DNA of 64,000 bases. Source: Microdochium bolleyi. Taxonomy: Eukaryota > Ascomycota > Sordariomycetes > Xylariales > Microdochiaceae. Each line of letters begins with the position of its first letter. Positions within the stretch are counted from its first letter, which is position 1. Below the pieces are notes generated by a model, which was given only the letters and a program-made list of their open reading frames with translations, had not been told where the DNA came from and ran no database searches. The stretch covers positions 2,857,524 to 2,921,523 of the forward strand of contig KQ964245.1 in NCBI GenBank assembly GCA_001566295.1. Reading direction: 5' to 3'. Position numbers and translations under genes: made by a program. Shown piece by piece: positions 21,072 through 33,481 of this stretch.

Positions 21072-22755
21072 ATGGCACGGAAGGGGTCCCGGAAGGTGCG
21101 GACCGGGTGCCTCACCTGCAGTAGGTCCTCCCCCTTGGCCCTTTGCACCCGGAGCACCTGACTGACCCCCGGATCCAGAGATCAGAAAGGTCAAGTGCGA
21201 CGAGGCCAAGCCGAGCTGCGCGCGGTGCACGAGCACGGGGCGCAAGTGCGACGGCTATGCCGACCAGGAGCCGGCGCCGGCGGCCGGGCCGCTGTGGTAC
21301 CGGCCGCGGACAGCGTTCCAGGGTGTCGACGACGCCGCCGAGCTCGCGGCGCTCCAGCGCTTCACCGAGGAGCTGAGCCCTGTGCTCGCGGGCCCGCTCG
21401 ACCCGTACTTCTGGACGCACCTCGTCATGCAGTTCTCGCACTTTGAGCCCGCCGTGCGGCACTCGCTCGTCGCCATCAGCTCCCTCTACGCCCAGCCCAC
21501 GCCCGCCCACACCAACCGGTCGTTGCTGTCGGAAAACGCCTTCGCCCTGCACCACTACAATGCCGCCATCCGCGAGCTGCGCGCCATGCGCAACGAGCCC
21601 CTTGTCCTGCTCGTCTGCGTCCTCTTCACCTGCATCGAGGTCCTCCAGGGCAACGTCCCCGCCGCCGCACAGCACTGCCGTCACGGTACCGTCATCCTCT
21701 CCCACGTCGAGAAGGCCTATCCATGGGCCCGCCAGTACCTCTCTCCTATCTTCCGCCGCATCAACGTCATGCCCTTCTTCTTCGGCCAGCGCGACTTCCC
21801 CAGGATGACCGAGCTCGACGACCCCATCCCGGAGTCCTTTGACGACCTCGCCGAGGCCCAGCTCCACCTCGACGGCATCGTCAACCGCGCCATCCACCTC
21901 CTGCGCTACGGCATGATCGACCGCGTCAATATCCCCGGCTACACAGCCTTGCGAGTCCCGCAGCACATCCTCGACGAGCAGCTGGAGCTCATGCGGCGGT
22001 TAAAGCAGTGGCAGGCCGGCTTCGCGCCGCTACGCATACAGGCCAGCCTCTCGCGGCAGAACGCCACAATGTGCTGCTATATGATCGTCTTCGCGGGCAT
22101 CGCTCGCATCTGGGTGGAGACGACGCTCAAGGACGACGAGATGATGTACGACAAGTACTTGCCCGTCTTCTGCGAGCTCGTCGACGAGGCGGCCAAGATT
22201 GAGCTGCTCAATCTCCAGCAGCCCCTCGGAACCTCCGCAGACCCGTGCTCCTCCTCCTCCTCCTCCTCCTCGCCCCCGAGAAAACCAAAGTTCTCCTTCG
22301 AGATGGGCTTCACGCCCGCCCTGTATTTCATCGTGCTCAAGTGCCGCGACCTCAGCACCCGTTTGCGCGCCCTGTCGCTGCTGCGCAGCCTCGCCATCGC
22401 GCGCGAGAACCTGTGGGAAGGCGCCACGCACTACGCCATGGGCAAGCGAGTGATCGAGCTCGAGCACCAGATCCGCATCGGTGACGACGGCGTCCCGGCT
22501 CCTGCCGAGGCGTCTGAATCTGGACCTCCTCGGCTCGGTTTCATGGCGGCCACGGGCGTGGACTGGACCGCGCGGCCGCCCGACGACCGGAGAGTACGGT
22601 CGACCGACTCGACGCGCGACCTGGTCGTGCGGGTCAACGAGGAGACAGGGGTGCTCACGTACGAGAGGAAGGCGACATTCTACTTCGGCACACCCGAGCG
22701 GGGCTTGTATCATTATATCGAGATGATGGAGGAAGTACCGAGGCGATGGTGGTAA
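21072..22755 (+). CDS. Zn(II)2Cys6 transcription factor with fungal-specific TF domain
   Basis: Two exons, 21072-21120 and 21179-22755; the 58-nt phase-1 intron interrupts the zinc cluster just after its second Cys, a common place in this family. 541 residues. The binuclear cluster has Cys at 13, 16, 23, 30, 33 and 40 (C-x2-C-x6-C-x6-C-x2-C-x6-C), preceded by basic residues (MARKGSRKVRTG). The rest (about 100-520) is the mostly helical fungal-specific domain: PYFWTHLVMQFSHFEPAVRH, SLVAISSLYAQPTP, ENAFALHHYNAAIRELRAM. A run of eight Ser sits near residue 400. The family binds CGG-type half sites. The target is not evident because no biosynthetic cluster flanks the gene. Confidence 0.9.
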
Positions 22756-23843
22756 ATCTGTACAGGCGTTGTAAGATTGAACGATAAGCGCAGCGTGGTG
22801 TTCTTGGCGCAGTTGTTTCCATTGTATAATTTTCGATCCCAGCTCAGACCAATGCCTACAGCGTCAAACGCCGTGCTGCCACTCTACTTTGTGCCTGTCC
22901 CTTAGACTTTGCTATAGCTTCACTCTACTAGGTCGTCTCATTCGCTGGCCCGTCGGCTGTAGGGACGTCTGAATTAAAGATCCTGCCAACCATCGCTGGA
23001 CGGACAATTTCGCGCAATCACGGGTCCAGGCTGTCCGAGGGTGTGAGGCTAGTTGTAGATTTATGCTAATATTGAGAATATGGTTGCTGTAATTGTTAGT
23101 AGATATTCGAATGCCATGGCATGCTAAGAAGTGATGGTTCATATGATGCAGTAGATGTTGTTCGTGCCAAGACAATGGCGTTTATGGTCATGAAGTCGTA
23201 AATTGTGTGTTGCCGCCCTAGCTCGCCTCCCTGTTAACGGCAAGAGGAGTCGGCACTTCCCGGCCACGATCCTTCAATGGTTCGCCGCCTGTGTTCAACA
23301 CAGGCAGAACCATATCGCCGTCAGCGCACCATGTCACTGGTGTCATGGTCATAACTCTTTCGTGCAGGTTGGGGTGTAGGATGCTTCTTCAATCGCGGTC
23401 TGTTCTTGTGCACGGGGGTTGGACTCCCTTTGATTGAGAAAGCCCACACGCAAAACAGCACTGTCAGGAGCACCCAATGGATGCAGGGATGGAGCTAGCC
23501 TATGATCTGCATGACGAGGAGCTTGTGCTCTGGTGCAGACTCGTACGTGATCCTTGGATGCTTCCCCAGACCCGCGTATCAGTCATCCGTTCCTGGCGCT
23601 GTTTCGCCCGCTCTACTGATTAGTGTATTTGTAGGTGAAAGTGCACACACCGCAGGGACGATGGTTCAAAGCAAGAAACTGTAGCGTCGTGTGTTCGCAT
23701 TGCGAAGATGTAACTTGGACTGGTGCAATGTGTCGTGTGCTTCATTGCCAATCTGCAGAGGATGCTGGAAGAGTCCCAGTGTATGGGGTGGGCAGGTGCT
23801 CATGTGTGTATGCTTTTGGGGGCTGGTCGTCATCGTGTATCGA
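22756..23843. other. Intergenic between convergent genes, no gene seen
   Basis: 3' flanks of the Zn2Cys6 gene and of the F-box gene. Only short frames (under 90 codons) with no recognisable domain. Confidence 0.4.
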
Positions 23844-25185
23844 TTAGGACATGCCCGCGTCTCTGGGATCTACCATGATGTCTAGTATGCATCCGCGCGA
23901 CAAGAAGATCGAATTGCTCCAGGCGTCCGTGGCAGCCTTGCTGGGCGTGATGCCCCTGATGGCCAGCTTTGCCATGCCTGCGGAATGCAGGTATGTCAAT
24001 GTGATCCACTCCAGGCCGATATTCGACATGATACACAGCGATAGGCGAGCCTTTTCCAGGCTCGGCATGTGCTTGACCGCCTGCCCCAGAGCCAGCATCA
24101 GCTTGTGCACAGCCGTGAGGGCCTTGGCCTGGTGCTTGACGCGCAGGTATGGTTTCCGGACCAGGTACGAGTTGCGGGCGTGCAAGACCCGGAGATCGGC
24201 CCAGTGCGGGATGTCCTGGTCTGAGGCAGCCGTCTCTCGTAGAAAGGGCGCGAAGAACTCGAGGGCGTACACACAGTCGTCAAAGACCAGGGACTCGCAC
24301 TGCTGGCTGAAACGGCGGAGGCCAGAGTAAAAGGCCGACCAGGGTTGCCGCCGCGGGCCAGTAGAGGAGCCGGGCAGTGCCTGTGGGCGCCGGAGATGCA
24401 AGTGACGTATGCGGGGTGTGCGTACTTCGAGGCTGCCGGCGAACACTGGTGGGAGTCACAAGTCAATATCCGCACGTGCGCACCGTCATGCCATCAGGAA
24501 GTGCGAACTTACAGGCTCTCTGCTGCTCGTCGCGATCACTGGACGAGTCGTGATTGAGCTCCACGTCGAGTGTGTCGAGCACGAGACACCGTGAGCCGAC
24601 GGCAAGTATCGAGCTTGGCTGCAAGTGGCGGCCAACACACCGGATGCTCTGGACGACGGTGTTCGGCAGCAGCGTCATGGGCACGCGCTCGAGCTTGAGA
24701 CCGCTGCTGCGAGCGCGATGTGTGAGGCCGACATGACCCCATTTGTCGTCCCTGGCCATGTCGCTCACCGAGTCGACCGAGAGGGTAAAGGAGACGCGGT
24801 GCGAGACGGGGGGAGTGGGCCAGTCGTGGAGGATGGCGAAGAGGCGCTCGAGGGGCGTGACGACGGTGGCCGAGGTGTGCTTGCGTTCTTCGGGCAGCTC
24901 TTTCTCATCGTTGCGGTGTTTCGAGTACGGGTCGAGGGGCACGTGGAGGGAGATTGCGCGGATGCGGGCGGCGCGGCGGCCGACGACGATGTTGGCAAAG
25001 TCGTCGAGGCGGGCTGGGTTGAGGTGGATGCGGGCAAAAGTGAAGGCCTCGACAGCGGCCTGCCACTCTGAGCAGACGCAGGCGAGGGTGGACAGCACAT
25101 TCGGCTGGGCGAGGCAGTCGGCGGCGATGCGGGCGAGGACGAGATGGCGGAGCTCAAAGGGCAGTTGGGCGAGGGGAGGCATCAT
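23844..25185 (-). CDS. F-box-like protein
   Basis: Two exons, 24513-25185 and 23844-24445, joined by a 67-nt phase-1 intron; 424 residues. The N-terminus has the F-box pattern: LAQLPFELRHLVLARIAADC, then STLACVCSEWQAAVEAF. It is followed by leucine-rich, strand/helix-alternating sequence typical of fungal F-box proteins of unknown target (RAISLHVPLDPY, RCLVLDTLDVEL, CESLVFDDCVYALEFF). F-box proteins connect substrates to Skp1-Cullin-Roc1 ubiquitin ligases. The substrate is unknown. The start is the first of two tandem Met codons. No canonical LRR register is evident by eye. Confidence 0.75.
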
Positions 25186-25626
25186 CGACGGTGCTGTCGT
25201 CCTGGGCCGCGCGTGACGCCGTGTCAGAACCCGGCCGGCGGGATAGTCGGGGGGCCCTCGCTGGTGGCCAAAATGCCAGGGGAGGACAATGGGAATCTAG
25301 ACAATGAGGTGGCCGCAGCATCGCAAAGTAGGATGCGAATCTTCTTAAGAGAGATGGCCGATGGCCGCAACGGCGCCCGTCGCCACCCATCGTGGCAATC
25401 GGAAAGACCCTGATCGCCGCAACGGCTGCAAGTCGTCTGGATCGCCCCGCTCGAGCTCAGCCATGCCTGGAATGACGCCCTCCGGCCAGGGGTCCCGTGG
25501 GGCCGAGACCTAGCCTTCCCTGGGGTGGTCGCAGCCGCGGAGCACCTACTCCGCAGGACCAGGGGCAGTGGAGAGTTCTGAGCCACGGCACTGTCTTCAT
25601 TTTCGTTGACTGCAGGAGTATCTACT
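25186..25626. other. Intergenic, F-box gene promoter
   Basis: 441 bp between the F-box start and the 3' end of the kinase-like gene, both on the minus strand. GC-rich with no independent gene evident. Confidence 0.4.
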
Positions 25627-26607
25627 TTACGTGGAGTGAGTCTTTGCGACTCCTGATACAACGGTCCGGCCAGCTGTGACAAACGATGAAAACCCTATGA
25701 CCATGGGTCCGACAGCATCAAGTAATGCAGCAGTGTTATCAATGTCCACTGCTGATGCGACGTCAAATAAGGCCATCGTCCTGTCGTCCAGCCCTTCCCC
25801 TGATGTAAACAGAGCCAGCTTCTGGAAGCTCCGGGGAAGATAACTAGCATCGGCGAAGTCGATGACATGGACTTGACCCTTCTTGTCGATGATGAAATTC
25901 TCAAGATATATATCTGAATAGCAAAATATCATGGGTTCGTTCGCAAGATTGACGACTCTTCCTTGGCGCTTGGTCTTTTGCAGAAACTGAATCAAGTAAT
26001 CAGTATGCTATTTCGTCACAGAGAAAGGCTTGGCGGTACATACAAGGTTGAAATGGTCCTCGAGCTGCTGGACATTCTGGTAAGCACAAGGTGATTCGTT
26101 GATGCCAAACATTGTATGGCGAATGCGATCTCCATTGACAGCTGAGGGAGCCGAGTCCGGAGGAACAGGAAGCCGGTTGAGCTCTTTGATCGCGTTCGCA
26201 ATTTGGGCAAAGATTGCCTCCTTGGACTGAAGTTGTTTCTGAATGCACATCATCGCTGTGTCGCCTGGTATGTACTCCATCACGATGAAGATGTAGGGGT
26301 TACGAATCTCCTGACCTTCGTAGGTCACTGAGTACTCGATCCCATGTGCGCAGAAAATCCGAGGAACTCTCACGGGTGATTTCAGTCTTTGAAGTCCCTC
26401 GTATGCTGTATGTTGTGCGACGATCTCGCTCCAGAGGATTGCGAAGCCATACTTGATCCACAGCGTTGGATTAGTTGGAGGATAGGCGAGGTGTGAAACC
26501 GGCTTGTCGTCCGGACAGAGCTGTACGAGCTCGTCTATAGTTGGTATTTCGAGCTTTGATAGGTGTCCGATTCCTTTGAGCTGATTCCGTATGTAGTAGG
26601 GTGGCAT
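25627..26607 (-). CDS. Aminoglycoside phosphotransferase-like (protein-kinase-fold) protein
   Basis: Two exons, 26044-26607 and 25627-25986, joined in phase 0; 307 residues. The N-lobe region is LWIKYGFAILWSEIVAQHTAYEGLQRL, here cited only as the W-I-K-Y and W-S-E-I landmarks, followed by a hinge, IFIVMEYIPGDTAM. The catalytic loop is FCYSDIYLENFIID (Asp213, Asn218), and the metal-binding Asp231 sits in VHVIDFADASYLP. The canonical HxD of the APH catalytic loop reads Y-S-D here; I believe this variant is typical of a fungal APH subfamily. These proteins are predicted small-molecule kinases with unknown substrates. It is a little shorter than many APH proteins. It sits next to a decayed locus, but both exons here are intact. 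Confidence 0.8.
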
Positions 26608-27515
26608 GATCGAGAGAGCGCTACAGGATCACCTTGGCAAAGAAGAGAAGGCTGTGGAGTGAAAGGGAACACAAGTTTATGACTCGTTGTTGGTTCTAAA
26701 GTACGCATGCAAGGTCCGTGCGTAAGCACTGAAGGTACATTCGCCGCGGATGCTCTTGTGTTTCCATTTGTAACAGAACAAAACATACGACACAGAGGGC
26801 GCACTATCAGCTCATAGAATCGATATGAAGGTAGGTGATAGTAAAGCAATACTTGAGGCCAAAAAAAAAACATACAACACCGGGGATTCGCTGGTCGTCA
26901 CCGACCCAACTACTGATCCGGCGGTATCGAGCTTGTGTACAGGGGAGCGGACGGGACCCTCAATTTTCTCGATCCTATGGTCGTATGTGAAAAAATGGTG
27001 TTTAAAAAGTGTATACATGACTAGCAAAATGAGCGGGCCGTGCGAAATGACAACTTCCCGTGTACACCGGGGACTTCACCACTGGACACCCGCACATCAG
27101 GGACGGGCGCGGATCTGCTCTTGTCACAGCGTATGTTCGTTCATATGGATGTAACTTCGCTCCTCTTCTTACTGAAGCCGGCCAGGATGCTGCCGGCGAA
27201 AGCAGCTATCTTAGACAGTACGAACGAAGATCCCCTGCACACATGTACGTACTCATTGAGACGCCGCGAATCGTATCCATTATCGTCATAGGGATAATGG
27301 ATTACAGGCTCTGTTCTGGTTTTCAGCTTCGTCTCTCCCATAGCTTCTTTATTCAATCACGCGTGGTAGTAGTTTCAAGTATACACACGTGCACATTGTG
27401 AAGCCTTTGGGCGGAACACCCAGAATTCCATGTCAACCTTTAAGTCCCCACTCTGAATCTCGAGACTTTGGTTGGCTTCTTTGCAATTCTGGATGGTCCA
27501 GGTTTGTAACGGACC
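26608..27515. other. Intergenic, AT-richer
   Basis: Promoter side of the kinase-like gene and further upstream. AT content is higher than average (an A10 run near 26863, TTTAAAAAGTG near 27000). Frames are short. No gene supported. Confidence 0.4.
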
Positions 27516-29260
27516 TCATCGTGGTAGTGAGCTTCTCGGCGGGGCAGATATTCTGGCTGTTGCCGTGCGGCTTGGGGATGTGACGTGCCCCGAGGATACT
27601 CGTTCACGATAGGCTGGAACCCCCTTGACGTTGGTGAGCCAGCCACGCATCTGGCTCAGCAAGACGTTGTGCATGACTGCAACGAGCTCCGTCTGCTTGC
27701 CCGCGGAGTCGGCAGGATCTAGAGGCCCCTGGCGCGACCTTGATCGCAGCAGCTCCCACCCAAGCCTGTCTGCATGCAGAGCTTGCATCTCTCCAGCCAA
27801 CAGCTCATACAGTGCACTGCCTTTGCCCGACGGACCGTAGATTCCGCTGAATACGGCGCCGCCATTTGTTGCCTGTTCTTGTCGGTCCAAACGTTCTGGT
27901 TGAGCTTGCTGACGGTATTTTTCAGTTTTGGTCTCTGCTGGGAGCAGCTCCGAGGACGGAGCGAGATTGGGCAGCGGCTACAAGGTTGAGAGCTTCTGGA
28001 AGAGAAAGGCTGACAGAGGCGCCACAGTGGACGGCAGATGCCCTGTCTAGATATGGCATCGCCGTGTCGGCGCGGACGAGGTTGCGTATAACACACTCGC
28101 GAGGCGGTCGATCGCCTTGGGCATCGGTGATCTCAGTCCACATCTTGTCTCCCCAGTTGAAGCCCTGGACAGACACATTAGCTGTCAACGGTGAGGACCA
28201 AGGCGTCAACAGTGCTTCGATGGTCCTGTTCATGTCCCAGTCCTGCAATGGTTGTTCCATGCTCTTTCTTAGATCCGCGACGACCTATGACCACGACACG
28301 TCACACGGAGCTCTGCCCTGTCAGGAACTTGATGTTGGCACCGGTCATCTGCAGCGTCCTGCTGTCTCAGACAATCGTCTGGATAAAGGCCTCGGCATCC
28401 AGCAGGCCAATCTTCTTCCAACACTCCCAAGGCCACCCCGCAGGCCATTGTGTCTTCGGCTTCTACGACTTTATACTCGTGGATCTTGGCCTCGAGCATC
28501 GCCAGCTGCAGCAGCCAGTCTTCGGTCTGCTGCCAGTCAACGCCGGAATGAAAGACGTAGGATGCAGTCGGGTGCGTGTCCAAGCAAGTCGTAGCTGAGC
28601 CGAAGCCTCGGCCGCAGTCCTCGATTGGATCGAGCTGGGCAGTGTCATTGATCGTCAGGCTGTGGGCCATTTTCGAGCTCATTGTAGCACCATGGCGTTC
28701 CAGCTTTGGTACGTGGGCACGGCGACGGCGTCAGTGGCCGTGGAGGCGACCAGGTTCACGGGCACGCAGAATAAAGTCCAATGTCAGGGAAACGAACGCT
28801 GACGCGCTCGGCCTGGGCATCGATATTATCGCTGGTTGTGTACGATGTCTGCAGGGCATCGCGCTCGTAGCACAGGGCGGTGATGGCCTGCACGATGTAG
28901 AACCTCTGTAGACGAATGCTGTCAAACCATCAAGCTGCATCGTGAGCGCGAGTGTATTGCATCAAGTTCTGTAACCATCCTCGCAAGAGGAGGTAGACTA
29001 CGCGTACACACTCCTCAAACTAATCCACCATACATGCTTATCGCATGTGATACTGTCTGTCGCCCATGAACGCCAGTCGGGACATACCTGTGGCTCCGTG
29101 CCACGCCGGGCTCGCATCCTGCCTGCTGTCCTGTCCACATGCATGCAAGTCCTTGGCCGCCGATGCCCTGGAGAACCCCGTCCAAGGCTGTCCTTTGTAA
29201 CCACCATACCTAAAGTCATCGCACCAGCTGTTGACCCTTATGGCCTCAGCGATCCCCATA
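27516..29260 (-). pseudogene. Decayed minus-strand coding sequence, several frames, family not recognised
   Basis: Protein-like segments follow each other on the minus strand but in different frames, broken by stops and 1-nt shifts. In 5'-to-3' order of the minus strand these are: NSWCDDFRYGGYKGQPWTGF (about 29235); FYIVQAITALCYERDALQ (about 28905); VDWQQTEDWLLQLAMLEAKI (about 28530); WKKIGLLDAEAFIQTIV then a TGA where CGA would fit (about 28375); VSVQGFNWGDKMWTEITDAQ (about 28150); and GSALYELLAGEMQALHADRL (about 27790). Some shifts might be unrecognised introns, but the in-frame TGA and the frame change without splice sites near 27950 point to decay. No known domain can be named. Alternatives are a fast-evolving gene with many introns or assembly errors. 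Confidence 0.4.
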
Positions 29261-29678
29261 TGTTCAGAATAACTTGGTGTACTGCCAGGGCTTGCAATCG
29301 CCCGTCACCAAGACTCTCTCGCGCGCGCGAAAAGATATGTCAAAATAGCAAGATGTAAAAAAGAGTGCTCGAAATGGAAGTATGCTGTGTATGCCCGGAA
29401 CTCCGTTGCAATGTCATGCGCCGTGCCAATCAGTACTAGAAAACAGGACTTGGCACCGATTGAAGGTGATTATGGAAAGCGGAAAGGTAAAAAAAAAAAG
29501 TAGTTGTGGAAAACAAGGTCGAAGGGTATCATCGCACTGCGGATGTTGGCGAAGGAATCTCTGGTTGCGTCTGTTTGGTGGATGAAGTAGGGATGGTCAG
29601 AGTGGTGGAACGTGCCAGGTGAGCAGAACTTGTGATGTGCGACATCAGCAGCTGTAATCGCCGTCGTCTTGGGCTCAA

Positions 29679-31995
29679 TCAGCATTGCTCGTCATCATCC
29701 GTGAAAGATACAGCACGTGGCTGGAATGGTACGTGCTTGGGTACACGCTGTAGTTGAGCCAACAACTCGTCCAGCTCTACCCAGTTGCGATTATCGTCAG
29801 CAAATCTGCGGTGTTTCCTGCTGACAATATGCTATGAAGAAAGAGTGGTTAGTCTTGATCTGAGCCCATTCAGAAGTACTACTGTTGATTGCACTTACCT
29901 CGTCAAAGTCATTGTACTTCTCCACGCAATTCTCACAATAGCCAGGTTTCAGTTCGCGCTTCCTCGGCTTGGAGACAAGCCGCTTCTCGGGCTGAGGCGC
30001 AGCCTGGCTGGCTTCTCCGTCCTCACCACGGGCCCCTGTCGCCTCGTCGAACTGATCTAGCCTCTTGCTCGATGTCCGTCCCAGGGTTGATGGGCGCTTG
30101 TTCCCCGTTTCTTCGCGAAGAACCTCGGCTGTCCGACGGGAGCTTAGGTCCTGCGACGTAGCCGTGCTATTGCGTTTCAGGACCTGTCGTTGAAGACCGT
30201 GAACTTCTTTGCTCAGCCCAGTGATGACGCCTGGGGTTGCCGCGGTGGACGAGATCATCTGTGACCGGATGGCCGAGGTGATGTTGGAAGGCTGGACGCC
30301 AGAAGCAACGGGCTCGCCACCAAAAAGTCGACCCGCCGCAGCACGGCTGGTGAAAGCGTTGGCACGGGGATCAGCCTTTTTGCCCGCAAGACTATTGGCA
30401 AGCTCAACTGACGTCACGCTCGAATTGCGGCTGTGGCTGTGCTCCATCTCACTGAGAGTTCGCTTTCCAGTGACGGGCTTGGGCGGCTGAATCTCGGGCG
30501 GTTGGATGACAGGCTTCTTGACCTCGACAGCCGGCTTAGCAACTGGTTTGGGCCGATGGTGATGTCTCGCTTCGCGGTGGTCGTAGTCCTCGACGAATGG
30601 GCAGCGTCCCACAGCGGCGGTGCGGAATTGCGGCCAGTCCCCATCCGCCTTATCAGCGACCTTTTCGTATTCCCTCACCATGATAGGCTTCTGCTTCTCT
30701 TCCATGTCGTAGATGTACAGGTAAGGACCTTTGAAGTAGTGCAGCTCTCTTGCCGCTACGGTCGGATCGCGGTCGGACGGGCCGTGCACACGTTCGTTAT
30801 GGAGCAGCTGGAGAAGGTTGCGGTCTTGAGACGCGCGAGACTCGTGGGCCTGGGTGCGGTTGCCATACGTCATCTGCATGCTCACATAGGGATCTTGTTC
30901 CAGGAGCAGGGGCAGCATTCGCTGTAGCTTGTCCAGCGACCAGATCTTCTTGCCCATCTCCCTGGCTCGGAGGAGAATATCGGTGTTGCGTTTCGGCATC
31001 ACCCTCAGCACATCTTGCTGGACTTGGGGCTGGACCTGACGGCTGCGCAGCTCTGCGTCGAAAAGCTTCCGCTTGACGGGGATCTCGGAGGGCCTGCTCA
31101 GCTTCTTGGGGTCGATTGTCTGAACTTGTTCCTGCTCCTGGGCCATGTGGACATCTTCTTTCTCCATGGCACCTAGCCCGTCGTGGCCACCTTGCATGGA
31201 GACGCTCTTGTCTGCAGGAATCGACCGGGTTGTGATGACGTGAGTAATTTCGATGGAGAAGAACTTTTCCTCGCGCTACAGTAAAGTGAACAGATAATCG
31301 TTAGTTCTGATACACACGCTTCAATGCAAAAGTATCCGAACATCATGAAGACGACTTACAGATCCCAGCTGACCGATCTGCTTGGCCAGCTTGTGACGAG
31401 CTTCTGTCGGAATATGGTCGAAGAAGAATACCATCTTGGGGAACTTTGCCCGATGGTGCTTCTGCCAATTCCGGAAGTCCTCGACGCTCTTGTCAGACTG
31501 TCGGCTATTCTGCTCCACGGCAGCCGCATTGGCCGCCGTGGCAATCTGCTGATGAAGCTGCTGAGAGGCATGTTGCGGCCGGGTTCTTTCGAGATCGAGT
31601 TTGGACCGGTATGTGGTAGGGTTCGCCCGTTGTTGGAAGAGAGGCTGGCTCCTCGAGGATGTGCGAGACTGCTGCGAGGGCGACTTGAGAAGTCGAGAAG
31701 ACGTGGAGCTGTCGACGATCTGCTTCTTTGCGGGGGGCTGCTCGGCGTAGGAGTCTTGGGCGTCGCGGTTGTGGTCGCGGTGGGCGGTAGCGACGGGCAG
31801 GGGGAGGGTGCGACGCGGCTTGAGGGCGAGCCCGGCCGCTGCGGCGTGATTCGCGGCAGCGGCCGAGGGCCTCAGCGGGGAATTGGCGGCGTTGATGTTG
31901 TTCTGGAGGGGAAGCACGCGTCGGCCAGACATGGCGACTTGAGGCCGGGAGAGGGAGGGATGGATGGGAGAAGGGGACAGGACGACCGCGGCCAT
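29679..31995 (-). CDS. dbf4: Dbf4-type regulatory subunit of Cdc7 kinase (Dfp1/Him1/NimO family)
   Basis: Three exons, 31360-31995, 29899-31275 and 29679-29831, all phase 0; 721 residues. An N-terminal BRCT-like region spans the first junction: DFRNWQKHHRAKFPKMVFFF, then EARHKLAKQIGQLGS, then EEKFFSIEITHVITTRSIP. Motif M, which contacts Cdc7, is near GDWPQFRTAAVGRCPFVED. The C-terminal Dbf4 zinc finger is Cys659, Cys662, His672, His678 (PGYCENCVEKYNDFDE then HIVSRKHRRFA), and the last intron splits it. With Cdc7 it forms the kinase that phosphorylates MCM helicase to fire replication origins. Length and motif order match fungal orthologues. The first 20 residues before the second Met are less certain. 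Confidence 0.92.
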
Positions 31996-33481
31996 GTATG
32001 AGTCGGGGCGTGAGGCAGCCGGTGCTATTGTATCATGGTACCGTGCGAGTGGGCAGGCTGCAGTAAGCGGTGCCTGGCAATCGTGCAGGAGGAGTGGCTA
32101 CCTTGAGGTATGGTAGAGAGTAAGAATTGCTTTGGGTGTTTTGATGTTGTTGATGCTGATGCTGTGGGGCGAGCTCCGATGGAGCTTGTGGTGGAGCAGA
32201 GTGCGGGTGCACTCGCTTGGTGGTGGCTGGGCGTGGTGTGTGGCAGCAGCTGTCGCAGCACGTGCAGAGCGTGTCGAGACTGGAACTGGACGGACCGCGA
32301 CGAGACGGGCAGGCTGTGTCGATGGGTGTTCTACCTGGGTGGTGTCGGAGGCAGCACTGAGCGTGAGCGAGCAACCGTAGTAGAAACGAGCAGACAAGGC
32401 GAGAGGATTCCCGAGGGATTTGACGGGCGCGGAGGAAGGGAGAGAGCAGCGTGTGGCCGGCTTGAAAAGAGAGGGAGAAGAGGCCAGGCGTGGATTGGGA
32501 GAGCGTGTCTGCGGGGCGGGCCGGGAGTGCTCAGCTAAGCAGACGCAGGCGTACCAGCCAGGACTCGACGCGACGGGCCACAGCAACGCAGCCTGCATGT
32601 GCTCCACACAAAACACACGCGCTCTCTTTGCAGCGGGGAAGCACCACTCGGCACCTTCCAAGGTCCACGATCCGAGGTCCTGTTCTTTCCACAGTCGAAT
32701 CCGTCATGCACTCAATGCACAGTTGTGCGGGCTCGCCGGTGGCATTTGATTCATGCATTGCTTCAGCGAGGCCGTGCCTGTCTTTGTCACTCGGCATCCA
32801 GTCTCCATTCAGTTTACCTAGGTATTGTCGAGCTGCGGACACCTGTTGCGTGCACCGAGCCGCCCCCGTGCAATCAATGCCCGGCAACCGCCGCCCATGT
32901 CTGTCGTCATTTCCCGAACCGGCAGCATGTTTTTGTTTGCGGGACGGCAGCCGGCGCACTTGCAGCTTGGAAATTGCCGATTCCACTCGTCTGCAGCCAC
33001 AGGCCACACTTGAGCAGTCCCTGCGGCTTACAAGACCACACGAGTGTCAATCATCGAGCTCTAGATACCTAAATGTGTTCCATCGTCATGTGCACCAGAG
33101 CCTCCGCGCAGGTCATTGTCATTTGCAGACACCTCTTTCCAACGCTGGCCACGCCTCTCCTCTCACCCAGACTCGAGTCATGGCCGGAAACGATGCACCG
33201 TCGTTCTGGCCGTCGTGGAAATCAGCTCAGCATCAACGTTGTGTTTCCTGGCATGTCAGTACCTCAAGGTATGTAATCACATCCAACGCCTTCTTGCCCA
33301 CGAGATAAGCTCAGGCTCAAGCATCAGGAGCTCTGGTGGGTGCGGCAGCCAATCACGGCCCTCGTGAATCGAGCAGCCATTAGCATCCCTGTCAGCCACC
33401 CACCCCACGATCTGCGTCTGCCATCTACACATGTGCCATGGGGAACTCCTCGCGCTGCGCGAGTAACCAGTCTGCGCGGCC
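31996..33481. other. Divergent promoter and leaders of dbf4 and icp55
   Basis: About 1.5 kb between the two ATGs. C/T-rich on the leader strand of each gene. Long frames such as 32490-33308 (plus) and 32098-32661 (minus) translate to Ser/Pro/Arg/His-rich sequence without domains, as expected of fungal leaders. Confidence 0.45.

Noticed and set aside
21112..21966. 284-codon minus-strand frame
   Set aside because: Antisense shadow of the Zn2Cys6 regulator in GC-rich sequence.
32490..33308. 272-codon plus frame and an opposite 187-codon frame at 32098-32661
   Set aside because: Both lie in the divergent promoter of dbf4 and icp55 and translate to low-complexity sequence without domains.
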